Source of the DNA: Anthoceros angustus
Lineage: Eukaryota; Streptophyta; Anthocerotopsida; Anthocerotales; Anthocerotaceae
Reading direction: 5' to 3'
Length of the DNA stretch: 64,000 nucleotides
NCBI GenBank assembly: GCA_010909165.1
Contig: MU008157.1
Span: forward strand, 558,001 to 622,000
The notes beneath the pieces were generated by a model. That model made no database searches and was not told the DNA's origin. It saw only the letters and a program-made list of their open reading frames with translations. Position 1 is the first letter of the stretch; each line of letters starts with the position of its first letter. Positions 45,369-57,871 of this stretch are shown here, piece after piece. A program made the position numbers and the translations under genes.

Positions 45369-47050
45369 TTACTCGGCGTAGTCGGAGCTTGCCATAGTGG
45401 TAGGGGTCCGGAGCAAGCTCTTTTGCCCCTTCCCGCTGGGATGACTGCCGGTGGGCCGCTGACCTCCGCCTCCTTGGGCCACGTCCCTTCTCGCCTCCCA
45501 CCGCCTCTTCACTCTACACCTGCAAGGGGTGGCACTGCACCTTCCGAGGTGCCGCGCAGGCGGCACCGCCTTCCGCCTCCTCCCGAGTTCGCCGGGCTCA
45601 GCACCGTGGTTGTTGGTCTTGCCCGCCGTGCCGGAGCCGCCAACGCCTCCCAGATCGCCTCCTCCCGGGCCTGAGGGGCACCAAAAGGAGGGAAGGGGAA
45701 TCTCCCAAACTTCCCCGGTGGTGAGGGGTTCGCCCACGATGGAGTCCGGAATCCTCCCGCCTCCTCCCGAGTCCGCTTGGTCTCAAGGACGACCCCCACC
45801 TCAGGCGCCCTTGCACGCCTACTGTGGCCAGCCTTCCGAGCGCCTGCTCTCCTCCTTCAGAGCTCGAAATGTCCCCATACATGAATCGTATGGGGTCACC
45901 GATGGCGAGGGCTTCGCCCTTAGCTTATGTCCCGATCAACCGGGAAGATAATCCTTCCTCCGCCTCTTCCTACCGGAGCGCATGTGAATACTACAGTTAT
46001 CACCAAGGTGATCCACCTTGGTGAGCAGTGTTCCAATGGACAATGATCCGGCTACCGCCTTACTCGACCGCCCAGGATCGGATATCAACCATCCGTTGGT
46101 TGTCCGCCGCTGCCTGTGCCTCAAGATCGCCGTGGCCGGCCCTATCTTCCCTTCGCCTTAAGGGGCCTGCACCACGCCCCTTCTTCCTCCTTCTAAGGCT
46201 AGGCCATCCTCGGGACCTCCAAGGTCCATCGCCTGGTCCTCCGGAGGTTCTTGGATCGGACCTCCTTGTTGATCGCCAAGATCTTCCGCAAACTCCCTGA
46301 CTAGAGTGACGCCAAAGGTCCGCCATTTGGAACACGCCCAGATGCCACTCGCACCACGCCCCTTCTTCCTCCTCCGGCCCAAGTCCGGATAGCGCGGGTC
46401 ACAATGTTGCGCCCACGAGGGTCCATGGCTGACTCCGGCTTTTGGGTGCCATTGCTTCTCCTCCTTGTCAGCCGGCCGAGTCCGCCGGCACGATGTTCCT
46501 CCTTCGCTGTCACGCTCCAACCTTGACGGTGCGCCGCTTAAGCCGACGGCGCCAAAAGATAGCGCCAGAGAGCCGGATTATGGAGCGCAAGGGACGTGAG
46601 GATTGTCTGAGGTCACAAATAAAATGACCTCCTCCTGGCCGCCAGGTACCGGGCGGAAGGCGCCTGTCCGTGAATGTGGCCGCATGGCTTACTCGACCCT
46701 ACGCTCTTCCGCCTTACGCCGCGCAGCCGCGGGCGTGAATACCGCTATAACGGCCTCGCAAGGTTACGGCCCCCCATCGCATGCCCGACCTCCACTGTGG
46801 CCGCCCACGTGGCGCCGCCTGCCTGCCCTCACGCCCGCCTCCTAGGTTTCCGCGCATTTATCCTTGACTGGAGTGGGTTCCGGACTTATCCGTTACTCCG
46901 GCGTAGTCCGAGCCATAGTGGTACCGGGTCCGTTGTTCACTCAGTCGGAGTATACTCCGAGCCTCGTCAAGCGCTACCCCAATTTATTCCTCCTTTTCCG
47001 CCTTATTTATCCTTCAATCCTAAAAAGCGAAACCCTACTTATTTCTTAAC
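45369..47050 (-). pseudogene. Gypsy charged ORF, block d
   Basis: Nearly identical to 43,8xx-44,6xx (offset 1,564 bp between the hairpins at 44,437 and 46,001) and then to the upstream part. Near 46,900-47,050 it meets the sequence that follows integrase. Confidence 0.45.
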
Positions 47051-47299
47051 TCCCTGAAGTGCATAGCCCACATACTCCCTTCTCATCATTGGCGTCTCGC
47101 CAACACTAAGCATGATACTTCTTCACCCGCCACCCGCTCACCCGAGTGGGCAGCGGCTCTCCATCTAGGCGCCGTAGAGGACCCGTTGTCATATACTTGC
47201 ACCACTTAGTGCGGACCCATCCATCTCGGTGAAGTTTGCACGGAAAATGCATGTAACGACTATCATAAAGGAGGGCCAGTCCCTTCCTTTACATACTCA

Positions 47300-48350
47300 T
47301 TCCCCGCGTGGCGATCGTGCCAAATCTTTGTTGGTTTTGCTGCATCTTGGTGAGCTTCTTGTCCTCGTGTCTTTGAACAAACCCCAAGAGTCGCTCGTGG
47401 CTTTCCTCTCTGTCTCCTTCCATCATTACTCGAAAAGTGGGCACTTCAAACTCCACGGCATTACGGAGAGTGTCCGTAGGTCAAGTAAGTCCGTTGTGTG
47501 GTCACCTTCTCTGTCGGGCATACGGTCACGGATGGCGGCTTGGTATCCGATCATGGGCGTAGTTCATCGTGAGTTTATTGAATCCTGCGGATGAGCCCAT
47601 TTGTCTTCTCTGTCGACCCATTGGCCTTAGGATTGTAGGGTGCCGTCTTGCGATGATTGATGCGAAATACTCCGTCATGGCGGCCACCACATCATTAAGG
47701 AAATGGGTTCCCCTATCACTTACCAAGCTGCGGACATCCGCCGGGTTATGATGTTCTCGTCACAGAATTTTTATTTGCGAGTCCGTTCTTGTCGCCACCG
47801 CCTCTACCCACACAGTGCGATGGTCCGTTGCCACCGGGATGTATCTCCTTTGTGTGTGTCTTGTCGAGGTCAGATAGGTCCAACAAAGTCAATACCCCAC
47901 TTTTGAAAGGTGCGGTGCCAATATCGGTACTAGCGGCCCTTTGTTCGGGGTTGGCTTTCCGATCCACGACAAGCATCACACTTCTTCCTAAGCGGTGGGT
48001 GTCCCCATACATTGTTGGCCACCGGTATCCGCTTCAAAATCTTTTGGTGGTGACTGCGTAGTGTCCTCCCCAATCCTTCGTGCATTCCCTTGCTCCTGTC
48101 TCGGTTGCAAGTACCTTCGTTCTACTCCGTCCGCCCTAATTTGAACACACACCGTTGTACATTACGAAGGGTCGAGCATAGTGCACGAATGCCTCCCTCA
48201 TCCGAGTCAGTTTTGAAGCTCCATTCCCAGTGCGCTATTTCTTCGTGGGTCGGACGCGGCGGACCCTCCCTTCTCCGCTCGCTAAGGCCGCTCGTAGCTT
48301 GGGGTTCGGTCTGGGCTCCTCCGGTTGTACTTTCTGCGGCAACCAATGTC
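47300..48350 (-). pseudogene. Gypsy integrase
   Basis: The zinc-binding side is seen as WSFKTDSDEGGIRALCSTLR near 48,200 and MYGDTHRLGRSVMLVV at 48,012. TAPFKSGVLTLLDLSDLDKT corresponds, with a shifted frame, to the start of the DDE core. MVSDRGTHFLNDVVAAMTEY at 47,726-47,670 is the second catalytic aspartate region. No chromodomain is recognised. Confidence 0.85.
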
Positions 48351-48399
48351 TCATCCAGGCATCTTCACGATCTCTCAACACCTGTTTTCAATCGTGGAA

Positions 48400-49963
48400 A
48401 TCGCATTTTGGTGCCTCCCTTGTCTTGTTTCCACTTGACGTGAACTCCTGCGGCAACAATATCCACCTTGCTATCCGTCCGGACAGTCCGCCTTATTCAC
48501 CGGATGCTTGAGCAAAGTGGTCTACATAGAACACAAACTCAGGTAGGTAGTGTCGAATTTCTTGACAAGATATACCATACCCGGTGCTTGGCGCTCTGTA
48601 GTTGTGTATTTTCGTTCAGCGTGGGTGGTCGTCCGGTAGTATACGGATAATCCGCCGCTTGTCGTCCTCCGCTCAAGACTACTCCGATAGCAAAAGCGGA
48701 CACGTCTACATACACATGAAATTTCTTGCTCGATCCGGTCCTCTTAGGCCGTGCTTACCAAGGTGTTCAGAATCCCGAAGGCCTCCTCTCGCTCCGTGAC
48801 GGTCCAAACCTCCTCCTTCATGATGGTTACAACTTAGCCCTCTTCGCAAAGTCCTTAATAAACGGCGGTAGTATCCCACCATTCCTGTGAAACCTCTCGG
48901 CTCCTTTAGGTTCGTCGGTGAGAGGCGGATGACCGGACCTTGTCTGGTCCACCTCGATTCCCCGCACCGACACCCGATGTCCCAAAGAAGATTCCCTCCG
49001 TCATTCCAAAGTAGCATTTCTCGGTGTAGGCTCAATTGAGTCTCCGGCTCAAGCACCTTCTTAGATGCCCAAGGTGTTTGTCCCGCTCCCCATGCACACA
49101 AAATCATCCAGAATATCTCCATGAAGTCCCTCGAAGTCACGGAAGGCGTTGGTCACCATACGCATGAACGACCTGGCGCTCGGTCATCCCAAAGGCACTT
49201 CTCTTGTAGGCAAGCGTACCCCACTCCGTAGTGAAGGTCGTCTTGTCGGTCAAACTCCCTTAGGTGCAATTGGTTGTATCCGGAGTAGCCATCCGGAAGG
49301 AGTAAGTAGTCCGTCCACCTTGTCCAAAATATGTCTCTGAATGGCATCGGAAGTGGTCCTTCTCCGTGCGTTGAGCTTCCTCAATCTTGGCATACCGAAT
49401 TTGTCTGGCTGTTTCTTGGGAACCACCACGTAGCGACCCACTCTGCTGACGATGGGGAAAATGATGTCTGCCTCCGGTACTTATCAAGGACCTCCTTCAC
49501 CTTGATCGAATACTTGGGGTTGAGCTTGTATTGTCGGTTGATTTGCGCTCACGGCTTCAAATCGATCTTATGCTCTCCCACTTCTTGAATGCCCTTCATG
49601 TCCGTGACCTTGAAGGCGAACACCTCATAAAACTCCCCGGTGCTTTAGTCCTTCCTTGGTCCGAGGCATGCCTTTCTTAAACTTCGTGAATTTGCTGGCG
49701 GACCTCCACTTCTTCCACGTCGTCCGGGTTCACTGCCTCCTGCTCGCGCCGCCCAAACCCCTCGTCCTCCTCTCGGGATCGTCCTCTCGCATCCCCATTC
49801 TCTCAAGAGCTCGTCGGAGGTGAATCGTGTTACTCCTTCGATGTCCGCTTTTCCTTGGTCCGACTCTTGTCTCCCTTGTCTTGTCACCTCCTCTTCACTT
49901 CCTCCGGCCCGTTGTGGCGTTTACTCAAAACAATCAACCACTTCCGCCAAAGGCATCCGATGT
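48400..49963 (-). pseudogene. Gypsy reverse transcriptase, copy 1
   Basis: YVVVPKKQPDKFGMPRLRKL near 49,430, DGYSGYNQLHL near 49,290 and RQDDLHYGVGYACLQEKC mark the fingers and palm; FHRNGGILRGL-type connection sequence appears downstream (near 48,870). Reading requires several frame changes. Confidence 0.85.
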
Positions 49964-51180
49964 CCCAAAGAAGATTCCCTCCGTCATTCCAAAGTAGCAT
50001 TTCTCGGTGTAGGCTCAATTGAGTCTCCGGCTCAAGCACCTTCTTAGATGCCCAAGGTGTTTGTCCCGCCCCCATGCACACAAAATCATCCAGAATATCT
50101 CCATGAAGTCCCTCGTGAAGTCACTAAGACGTTGGTCACCATACGCATGAACGACCACAGGCGCCGGTCATCCCAAAGGCACTTCTCTTGTAGGCAAACG
50201 TACCCCACTCCGTAGTGAAGGTCGCCTTGTCCCCATCCGACTTAGGTGCAATTGGTTGTATCCGGAGTAGCCATCCGGAAGGAGTAAGTAGTCCGTCCAC
50301 CTTGTCCAAAATGTCTCACGAATGGCATCGGAAGTGGTCCTTCTCCGTGCGTTGAGCTTCCTCAATCTTGGCATACCCGAATTTGTCTGGCTGCTTTCTT
50401 GGGAACCACCACACCGCGACCCACCGTTGACGATGGGGAAAATGATGTCCGCCTCCGTACTTATCAAGGACCTCCTTCACCTTGATCGAATACTTGGGGT
50501 TGAGCTTGTATTGTCGGATTGACCGCACCGCCTCGGCTTCAAATCGATCTTATGCTCTCCCACTTCTTGAATGCCCTTCATGTCCGTGACCTTGAAGGCG
50601 AACACCGCAAAACTCCCCCAAATGAGTCCTTCCTTCAGTCCGGAGGCATGCCTTTCTTAAACTTGTGAATTTGCTGGCCGGACCTCCACTTCTTCCACGC
50701 CGTCCGGGTTCACTGCCTCCGCTCGTCTTGCCCAAACCCCTCGTCCTCCTCTCGGGATCGTCCTCTCGCATCCCCATTCTCAAGAGCTCGTCGGAGGTGA
50801 ATCGTGTTACTCCTTCGATGTCCGCTTTTCCTTGGTCCGACTCTTCACTGCCTCCCAGGCCGGTCCGACCTCCTCTTCACTTCCTTCCTCCACCCCGTTG
50901 TGGCGTTTACTCAAAACAATCAACCACTTCCGCCAAAGGCATCCCGGTAGTCCATCTCCTCCTCGGACCGGCGGATCTTGGCGAAAGTCGCCTCCTCGGA
51001 ACTATCTTGTTCGTCGCTGGAGTCCTCCACGAGGTATACCCTTCGGTAGTGCTCACGGTTTCCCACAATAGGTGTCCTTGCTCCGGTGATAGCAACCTCC
51101 CTTCTCGCACCTTAGGGTCCCACCACCGGCTTGAAGTGAATCTCCTTCCTTCCAAAGTGTAGCTTTATGCAGGCCAACCC
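49964..51180 (-). pseudogene. Gypsy reverse transcriptase, copy 2 (partial)
   Basis: Starts at ccgatgtcccaaagaagatt, which is also at 48,974 and 51,701, and repeats the palm and fingers (KLNARRRTTSDAI near 50,370, DGYSGYNQLHLSRM near 50,260). It then runs into the protease-side sequence at 50,950-51,160. Confidence 0.83.
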
Positions 51181-52640
51181 ACCATGGCAGCAACAATATC
51201 CACCTTGCTATCCGTCCGACAGTCCGCCTTATTCACCGATGCTTCAAGAAAGTGGTCTACATAGAACACAAACTCACTGGTAGTAGGTGGAATTTCTTGA
51301 CAAGATATACCATACCCTGCTTCAAGGCCTGTAGTTGTGTATTGCCCGTGGTGAGCTGTCGTCGTAGTATACGGATAATCCCGCTTGTCGTCCTCCGCTC
51401 AAGACTACTCCGATAGCAAAAGCGGACACTCTACATACACATGAAATTTCTCTCCCGTCCTCTTAGAACCGTGCGCTTACCAAGGTGTTCAGAATCCCGA
51501 AGGCCTCCTCTCGCCTCGTGACTGTGTCCAAACCTCCTCCTTCCGCAGAGTTCTGCCAACTTAGCCCTCTTCGCAAAGTCCTTAATAAACCGCGTAGTAT
51601 CCCACCATTCCTGTGAAACCTCTCGCCTCCTTTAGGTCTGCTGGCCGGAGAGATCGGATGACCGGACCTTGTCCCGTCCACCTCGATTCCCCGCCGACAC
51701 CCGATGTCCCAAAGAAGATTCCCTCCGTCATTCCAAAGTAGCATTTCTCGGTGTAGGCTCAATTGAGTCTCCTCAGCCCAAGCACCTTCTTAGATGCCCA
51801 AGGTGTTTGTCCCGCCCCCATGCACACAAAATCATCCAGAATATCTCCATGAAGTCCCTCGAAGTCACTAAGACGTTGGTCACCATACGCATGAACGACC
51901 GCGGCCATCCCAAAGGCACTTCTCTTGTAGGCAAACGCATCACTCAGAGTGAAGGTCGCCTCGTCCCACCGACTTAGGTGCAATTGGTTGTATCCGAGTA
52001 GCCATCCAGAAGGAGTAGTCCGTCCCACCACCTTGTCCAAAATGTCGCTCACGAATGGCATCGGAAGTGGTCCTTCTCCGCTGTTGAGCTTCCTCCAATC
52101 TTGGCATACCCGAATTTGTCTGGCTGCTTGGGAACCACCACAATCGGCGACCCACTCTGACGATGGGGAAAATGATGTCTCCGTACTTATCAAGGACCTC
52201 CTTCACCTTGATCGGAGCTTGTATTGTCGGATTGACCGCACCGCCTCGGCTTCAAATCGATCTTATGCTCTCCCACTTCTTCTAATGCCCTTCATGTCCG
52301 TGACCTTGAAGGCGAACACCGCAAAACTCCCCAGTGCTTTAGTCCTTCCTTCAGTCCGGAGGCATGCCTTTCTTAAACTTCGTGAATTTGCTGGCCGGAC
52401 CTCCACTTCTTCCACGCCGTCCGGGTTCACTGCCTCCTGCTCGCGCCTGCCCAAACCCCTCGTCCTCCTCTCGGGATCGTCCTCTCGCATCCCCATTCTC
52501 AAGAGCTCGTCGGAGGTGAATCGTGTTACTCCTTCGATGTCCGCTTGGTCCGACTCTTCACTGCCTCCCTCAGCCGGTCCGACCTCCTCTTCACTTCCTT
52601 CCTCCACCCCGTTGTGACTCAAAACAATCAACCACTTCCG
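51181..52640 (-). pseudogene. Gypsy reverse transcriptase, copy 3
   Basis: Contains the clearest catalytic motif, ILDDFVCMGAG near 51,830, with FAYKRSAFGMAAVVHAYGDQ just upstream. RVCQDWRKLNSGEGPLPMPF lies near 52,110. Confidence 0.87.
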
Positions 52641-54250
52641 CCAAAGGCATCCCGCCTAGTCCATCTCCTCCTGACCGGATCTTGGCGAAAGGGTACGCCT
52701 CCTGAACTATCTTGTTCGTCGCTGGAGTCCTCCACGAGGTATACCCTTCTAGTGCTCAGCTTCCCACAATAGGTGTCCTTGCTCCGGTGATAGCAACCTC
52801 CCTTCTCGCACCTTAGGGTCCCACCACCGGCTTGAAGTGAATCTCCTTCCTTCCAAAGTGTAGCTTGTCGGCCAACCCACCATGGCAGCAACACCTCATA
52901 CCCTAATGGTCCGGCGGTTTGATCACAACAAAATCCGGTTTGTAGGGTGCGCGCTATGGTGGCCAAGACTCGGTTAACTCCCCGCGGATCTCTTCTTGAC
53001 ATATACGCCATTCTCGAGTCTTCGTTGAGGTTGAAGGATGTGAAGCCCAATTTTCGTGCCGTGGCTTGATGATGAGGTTGACTCGGACCCGTGTCCAGCA
53101 GTACATCCTTGATGATACATCCAATCTCCACTTGTACCAGCGCCCCAGGTCGTATGGGACACCACCCTCACTTCCACTGCTACCCTTCACGGCTTTGGTG
53201 CTCATGGGTGGGTTTCCCTGACGGACCTCTTGTCGGTATTTGGGTTATCCCTCGGCGGTCGAAAGGACACAAGGTCTGCGATTCATCATCGGTCCGCCAC
53301 ATTAAAGGGGAGGCTTCTACCCCAATCGAGGATCCTGCTGCGTCCTCATCCTCTCCCGGTCACTGTTACGGTATTCTCCGGATGCTTGCGCATTTCCTCC
53401 TGCAACATCTCGGTCACCTCCGGACTCGTCCAAAAGCTAACGTCGTCGCGGAGGCCGTTCCTTCTCCACATCGGAGAACTTCCTTCGGTAATCCCTCCGT
53501 GATGCCAGCCCTCCTTCATCGGTCGGATCCTCTTGGTATTTCCGTTTGATTGCCTTCCTCGGCGTCGTGGCCTTCCTCGATCTTGTTCTTCTTCAATCGG
53601 CGCCTTTCGTCGCTCCTTCCTTGACTCTGGTAGACACCTCAAGATTTCCACGCCCGACTCCCTTCCTTTCGACACCCCACCGTACCTTCTTGTTCTTTCC
53701 ATCTCGCACTGGGAATCTCTTCCCACTCCGCCAATCGAGCATCTTGACTTGCAGTAGTCTTAGGAGGTGGCGTTGGTGGTCGGGGTTCTCCGCTTGGTGT
53801 GGCATATCGTACCGTCCTTGTCGGGGTTGGGACATAGCGTCTTGCTGCCATATGCCCTTGCGATCGCCACCGGCTTGAAGTGAATCTCCTTCCTTCCAAA
53901 GTGTAGCTTTGTCGGCCAACCCACCATGGCCGCCCAAAGAACACCTCATACCCTAATGGTCCGCCGGTTTGATCACAACAAAATCCGGTTTGTAGGGTGC
54001 GGCTATGGTGGCCAAGACTCGGTTAACTCCCCGCGGATCTCTTCTTGACATGTCCGCCATTCTCGAGTCTTCGTTGAGGGTTCAAGGATGTGAAGCCCAA
54101 TTTTCGTGCCGTGGCTTCGTGATGAGGTTGACTGACCCGTGTCCAACGGTACATCCTTGATGATACATCCAAATCTCCACTTGTACCATCGGCGCCTGGT
54201 CCGGGACACCACCTCACTTCCATGCTACCCTTCCCGGCTTTGGTGCCGAG
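52641..54250 (-). pseudogene. Gypsy protease region, two copies
   Basis: The catalytic DTG appears twice: IKDVLLDTGPSQ near 53,110 and IKDVPLDTGQS near 54,170, each followed by ATARKLGFTS. Shared flanks (gcttgaagtgaatctccttc at 52,830 and 53,873) show a roughly 1.04-kb tandem duplication. Confidence 0.82.
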
Positions 54251-55239
54251 GCGGGTTTCCTAACGGCCCGACGGACCTCTTGAGGTATTTCGGGTTATCC
54301 TCGGTGTCGAAGGACACAAGGTGTCTTCATCATCGTCCACATTAAAGGGGCAGGCTTCTACCCCAATCGAGGATCCCGCTGCGGCCTCATCCTCTCCCGG
54401 TCACTTGTTCGGTATTCTCCGGATGCTTGCGCATTTCCTCCGCAACATCTCCACCTCCTGACCACGTCCGGTGGAAATCGGCCGCGGAGGCACCGCTCCT
54501 TCTCCCTCGCCCCTGGGAGAACTTCCTTCGGTAATCCCTCCCAGAGCCCGTCCACTCCTTCATCGGTCGGATCCTCCGCCGGTATTTCCGCTTGATTGTT
54601 TTCCTCGGCCCGTGACGCTTCCTCCGCCTTTGTTCTTCTTCAACCGGCGCCTTTCTCGCCGCTCCTTCCTTCGGCCACGAGTAGACACCTCTCCACGCCC
54701 GACTCCCTTCCTTTCGACACCCCACCGCACCTTCTTGTTCTTTCCATCTCGCACTGGGAATCTCTTCCCACTCCGCCAATCGAGCATCTGCCGCAGTAAG
54801 CCTTAGGAGGTGGCGTTGGTGGTCGGGGTTCTCCGCTTGGTGGCATATCGCACTGCCCCTTGCGGGTTGGGACATAGCATCGCCTCCATATGCCCACCGC
54901 TTGCCGCCAACGCAAAGTCCCCATTACCGCCTCGTTGAGTGCGGACACGCGTTGGAGTAATGGCGATTCCGTTCCAACGGACCACGGCCGTCGGAGGATA
55001 CGAAGGGCTCCCATGCGGTCTTTGCATCGGTGGGGCTCGTTGTATTCGGACCTCCGGTTGGCGGATACATGGTTTTGGGATATCGCGCCCGAGGGGCTTC
55101 TGCACTGATAGGCCTCTTCCCATTGCTCCTCAGCCTCCTCCTCGTATTCGTAGTCCACTTGATGCACCGGCCTTGAGGGGCAGTTGGACTTCGAATGGCC
55201 GTGTTGCTGGCACACGGCACACCAGAGATGCGTTCGCAC
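54251..55239 (-). pseudogene. Gypsy gag C-terminal part with zinc knuckle
   Basis: The CCHC knuckle CAVCQQHGHSKSNC lies at about 55,180-55,225. An acidic stretch (YEYEEEAEEQWEEAYQ) and a Pro/Arg-rich linker towards protease follow. Confidence 0.85.
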
Positions 55240-55413
55240 CGTAGTCGGTGTTTTCCGCCGCTCTCGGTCCTTAACCTGGTTTATCGCGGTCCTCTACTCT
55301 CTTTATCACTTTTCCGGGTCCTCCGCGGACACACTACCTCCTTTGAGGGAGTCGGGTCCGTGGAGCTTCTCGGACGGTCTTGGTGTCACCACCTCCTTCT
55401 TACCCCGCTTCTT

Positions 55414-56332
55414 TTAGCCGGGCCTTCTTGCTCTTCTTCTTGGGATACTCTTCCTCGCTAGAGACCTCCGTCTCTTCTTGGACATTGCTCCTCCTCCAAG
55501 ACACCTCATTGGTCTTCCTCCTCCTCGAAGACTCTTCCTCCTCGAGTCGAACCCCGTTTCTTCTTCTTCTTCTTGCCTCCTTGAGCGGATTTCTTTATCC
55601 TCGATGTAGCGATTCCTCGTAGTTTTCGGCCGCTCGACCGCCTTGCCCACGTCCTTCTCGGCGGCGGGCGTGCACATGGGTTTGGCTAGACCGCGCGAAC
55701 CACCGTCGCTTGCATCGTGGTATGGGTTGGATGCCGATCCTCGGGGCATAGAACCGCTCGATGTCTGAGCCCGGCTTCTCCTTCTTCCTCGCTTGATTTT
55801 CCAACTTTGATAATACATACCCCTCACGGTCGATCCTCGAAACCGTTCTAAGAAGGCATTTTTCAAAGCTTCAAACGAGGCGGGTGGGGCATTCTCCGGT
55901 GGTCGGTACTTTCTCCGATACCATTGAGCAGCTGTCCCTCGGAGAACCCCTTGGAAAAGCTGGATGAGCTGCGCGTCAGCTCCCTCTCCGTTGAAGTTGG
56001 CTTTGGACATGAAGTCCTCCACAAAGGTCTCCGCATCCCGCTCCTTCTTCCCTCCGAATATGGAGTACGCTTGTTTGGTCGAGGTAGGGGCCATGGCTGC
56101 TGCCATCAGTGGGTTAGGCGTGGCTGTCCTACCTTCTTCCGTTGGCGTCCCTTGTACCCCGTACTCGTCTTGGTCCGCCAATTCGACGTTCTCCCTCCTC
56201 GATCGGCGGTGCTCTCTCGTTGGGTTTGGCGTCTCTCTCTGCTCGGGAGCAGCGAGGTGACCACGTCCGATCCTCCCGACGGTTCACTCTTGACCGTCGC
56301 TCGACCGCCACGCATTCACTTACCTTCTCTTC
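55414..56332 (-). pseudogene. Gypsy gag
   Basis: Longest open frame of the array (255 residues from 56,181). It has KQAYSIFGGKKERDAETFVE, QLIQLFQGVLRGTAAQWYRR and FEALKNAFLERFRG, the standard retrotransposon gag core. The basic N-terminal end (GGRATVKSEPSGG) lies upstream in another frame, at about 56,315-56,190. Confidence 0.92.
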
Positions 56333-56351
56333 CTAAGGGCACTGCGCTGCA

Positions 56352-56379
56352 GACCGATTTCATTCCCGGCGCGCCAAAA
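56352..56379 (-). other. Gypsy primer-binding site
   Basis: The minus strand reads TTTTGGCGCGCCGGGAATG directly after the LTR end CGCCACA. It resembles the tRNA-Asp-type site TGGCGCCGTTGCCGGGGA used by many plant Gypsy elements, with internal losses. Confidence 0.7.
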
Positions 56380-57505
56380 TGTGGCGGGACTTTTGATGGC
56401 GGTAGCGCGCACAATCCGTGTCGTTGTAGGAAGAAGTCCGTTCCCAAGGGAATGATAGGCCCGTTCTGCGTTGGTGATTCTACCGTCCTTAGCGCTCGTT
56501 CGGCCTCAACACACACATACTCCTAACTACTCACAACGTTCACCGTACAGGCCCGGTATGGCCAAACGTTTGAGACCCGTTCGCGTCCGTATCGTTCACA
56601 TACATCCTCACGCATCCGGTCCTTTCCTCTCTCCCTCACGCTACACTCTTGGTCTTAGAAAAGCGATTCTGATCGGACCTCCTCCGTCGTTCCGGCCTCT
56701 CCGTCCGGCTCTACACGCCTCCCGAGTTCCTCCGGCTCACGTTCGATCCCGGTGGGCGCGGCTCGGGCGAGCACGATCACCGGTCACCCTTCCTGCACAC
56801 CACAACGCGTTAAGTCGTCACGGGACCTTGATCAATCTCCCGGCTCGTGCACCTTTCGGTGACTCGGGACTCACGTTAGCAAGAAGACTCACAAAGGTCG
56901 CAAGAACGCGCATCAACACCAAGAGAAAGATGCTTTACTAGGCGACCTCGGCCCTCTTATCTGCGCCCAAGGCGGCGTCTTTATTACACCCCTATTACGG
57001 TGATAGCTTTCGGTATACCCTAATCGGCCCTACCATCCTATCCCCTATCTCCTTCGCCTGTGGTGGGAAGGTCCTGGCCCCGCCTCGGAATGGGTGGTCA
57101 ATCCCGTCAGCGGTTGTGGCGCAATCGGATGATCCGTGAGGCGGGCCCTCCTCTCCGAATCTCCGCTACGGCGGGTTCGACAACCGCGTTACCACGTCAT
57201 CCTCCCTCACGGACCTCCTCCGGGTCCGGACCGTGGTCCGGCCTCCTCTCTCCCCTAAGCGTAAGTCGAAGGGGCTCCTCCTTCTTGCCCGCGTCCGGTC
57301 CTCGAGGTCTGCCTCGACTCCACGAACTTGAGTCCTTATTCTGAGTCCCGGCGGTCCGGTCGACCTTGTCTCGGGTCCGGACCTCGGGTCCGGACTTATT
57401 CGAGGTCCGGACTGTGGTCCGGCCTCCCTCAGGGTCCGGACAAAGTCCGGACTCACGCCCACCGGGTTTCCTCCCTCACGGACTCCTCCGTGGCTCTCCC
57501 TCGAA
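56380..57505 (-). repeat. Gypsy LTR, complete-looking copy
   Basis: Starts TGTGGCGGGAC on the plus strand beside the primer site and runs to the shared word gaagtcctcc at 57,502-57,511, where the sequence switches to gag. GTCCGGAC palindromes at 57,370-57,455. Confidence 0.8.
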
Positions 57506-57845
57506 GTCCTCCACAAAGGTCTCGCATCCCGCTCCTTCTTCCCTCCGAATATGGAGTACGCTTGTTTGGTCGAGGTAGGGGCCATGGCCGCCATCGGGTT
57601 AGGCGTGGCCCCTACCTTCTTCCGTTGGCGTCCCTTGTACCCGTACTGCGTCTTGGTCCGACAATTCGACCACGTTCTCCCTCCTCCGATCGACGGTGCT
57701 CTCTTGGGTTTGACGCCTCTCTCCCTCTCGGAGAGCACGCGAGGTGACCACGTCCGATCCTCCCGACGGTTCACTCTTGACCGCCGCTCGACCGCCACGC
57801 ATTCACTTACCTTCTCTTCCTAAGGACGCTTTGCGACCACGCACC
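57506..57845 (-). pseudogene. Second gag, 5' end only
   Basis: NRREDRTWSPR and KQAYSIFGGKKERDA repeat the gag start at 56,300-56,030, then the sequence ends in LTR. Only about 100 residues remain. Confidence 0.8.
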
Positions 57846-57871
57846 GATTTCATTCCCGCAACGCGCCAAAA
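57846..57871 (-). other. Second Gypsy primer-binding site
   Basis: Minus strand TGGCGCGTTGCGGGAATG. Compared with the tRNA-Asp site TGGCGCCGTTGCCGGGGA, each of the two CCG words has lost one C. Confidence 0.72.
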
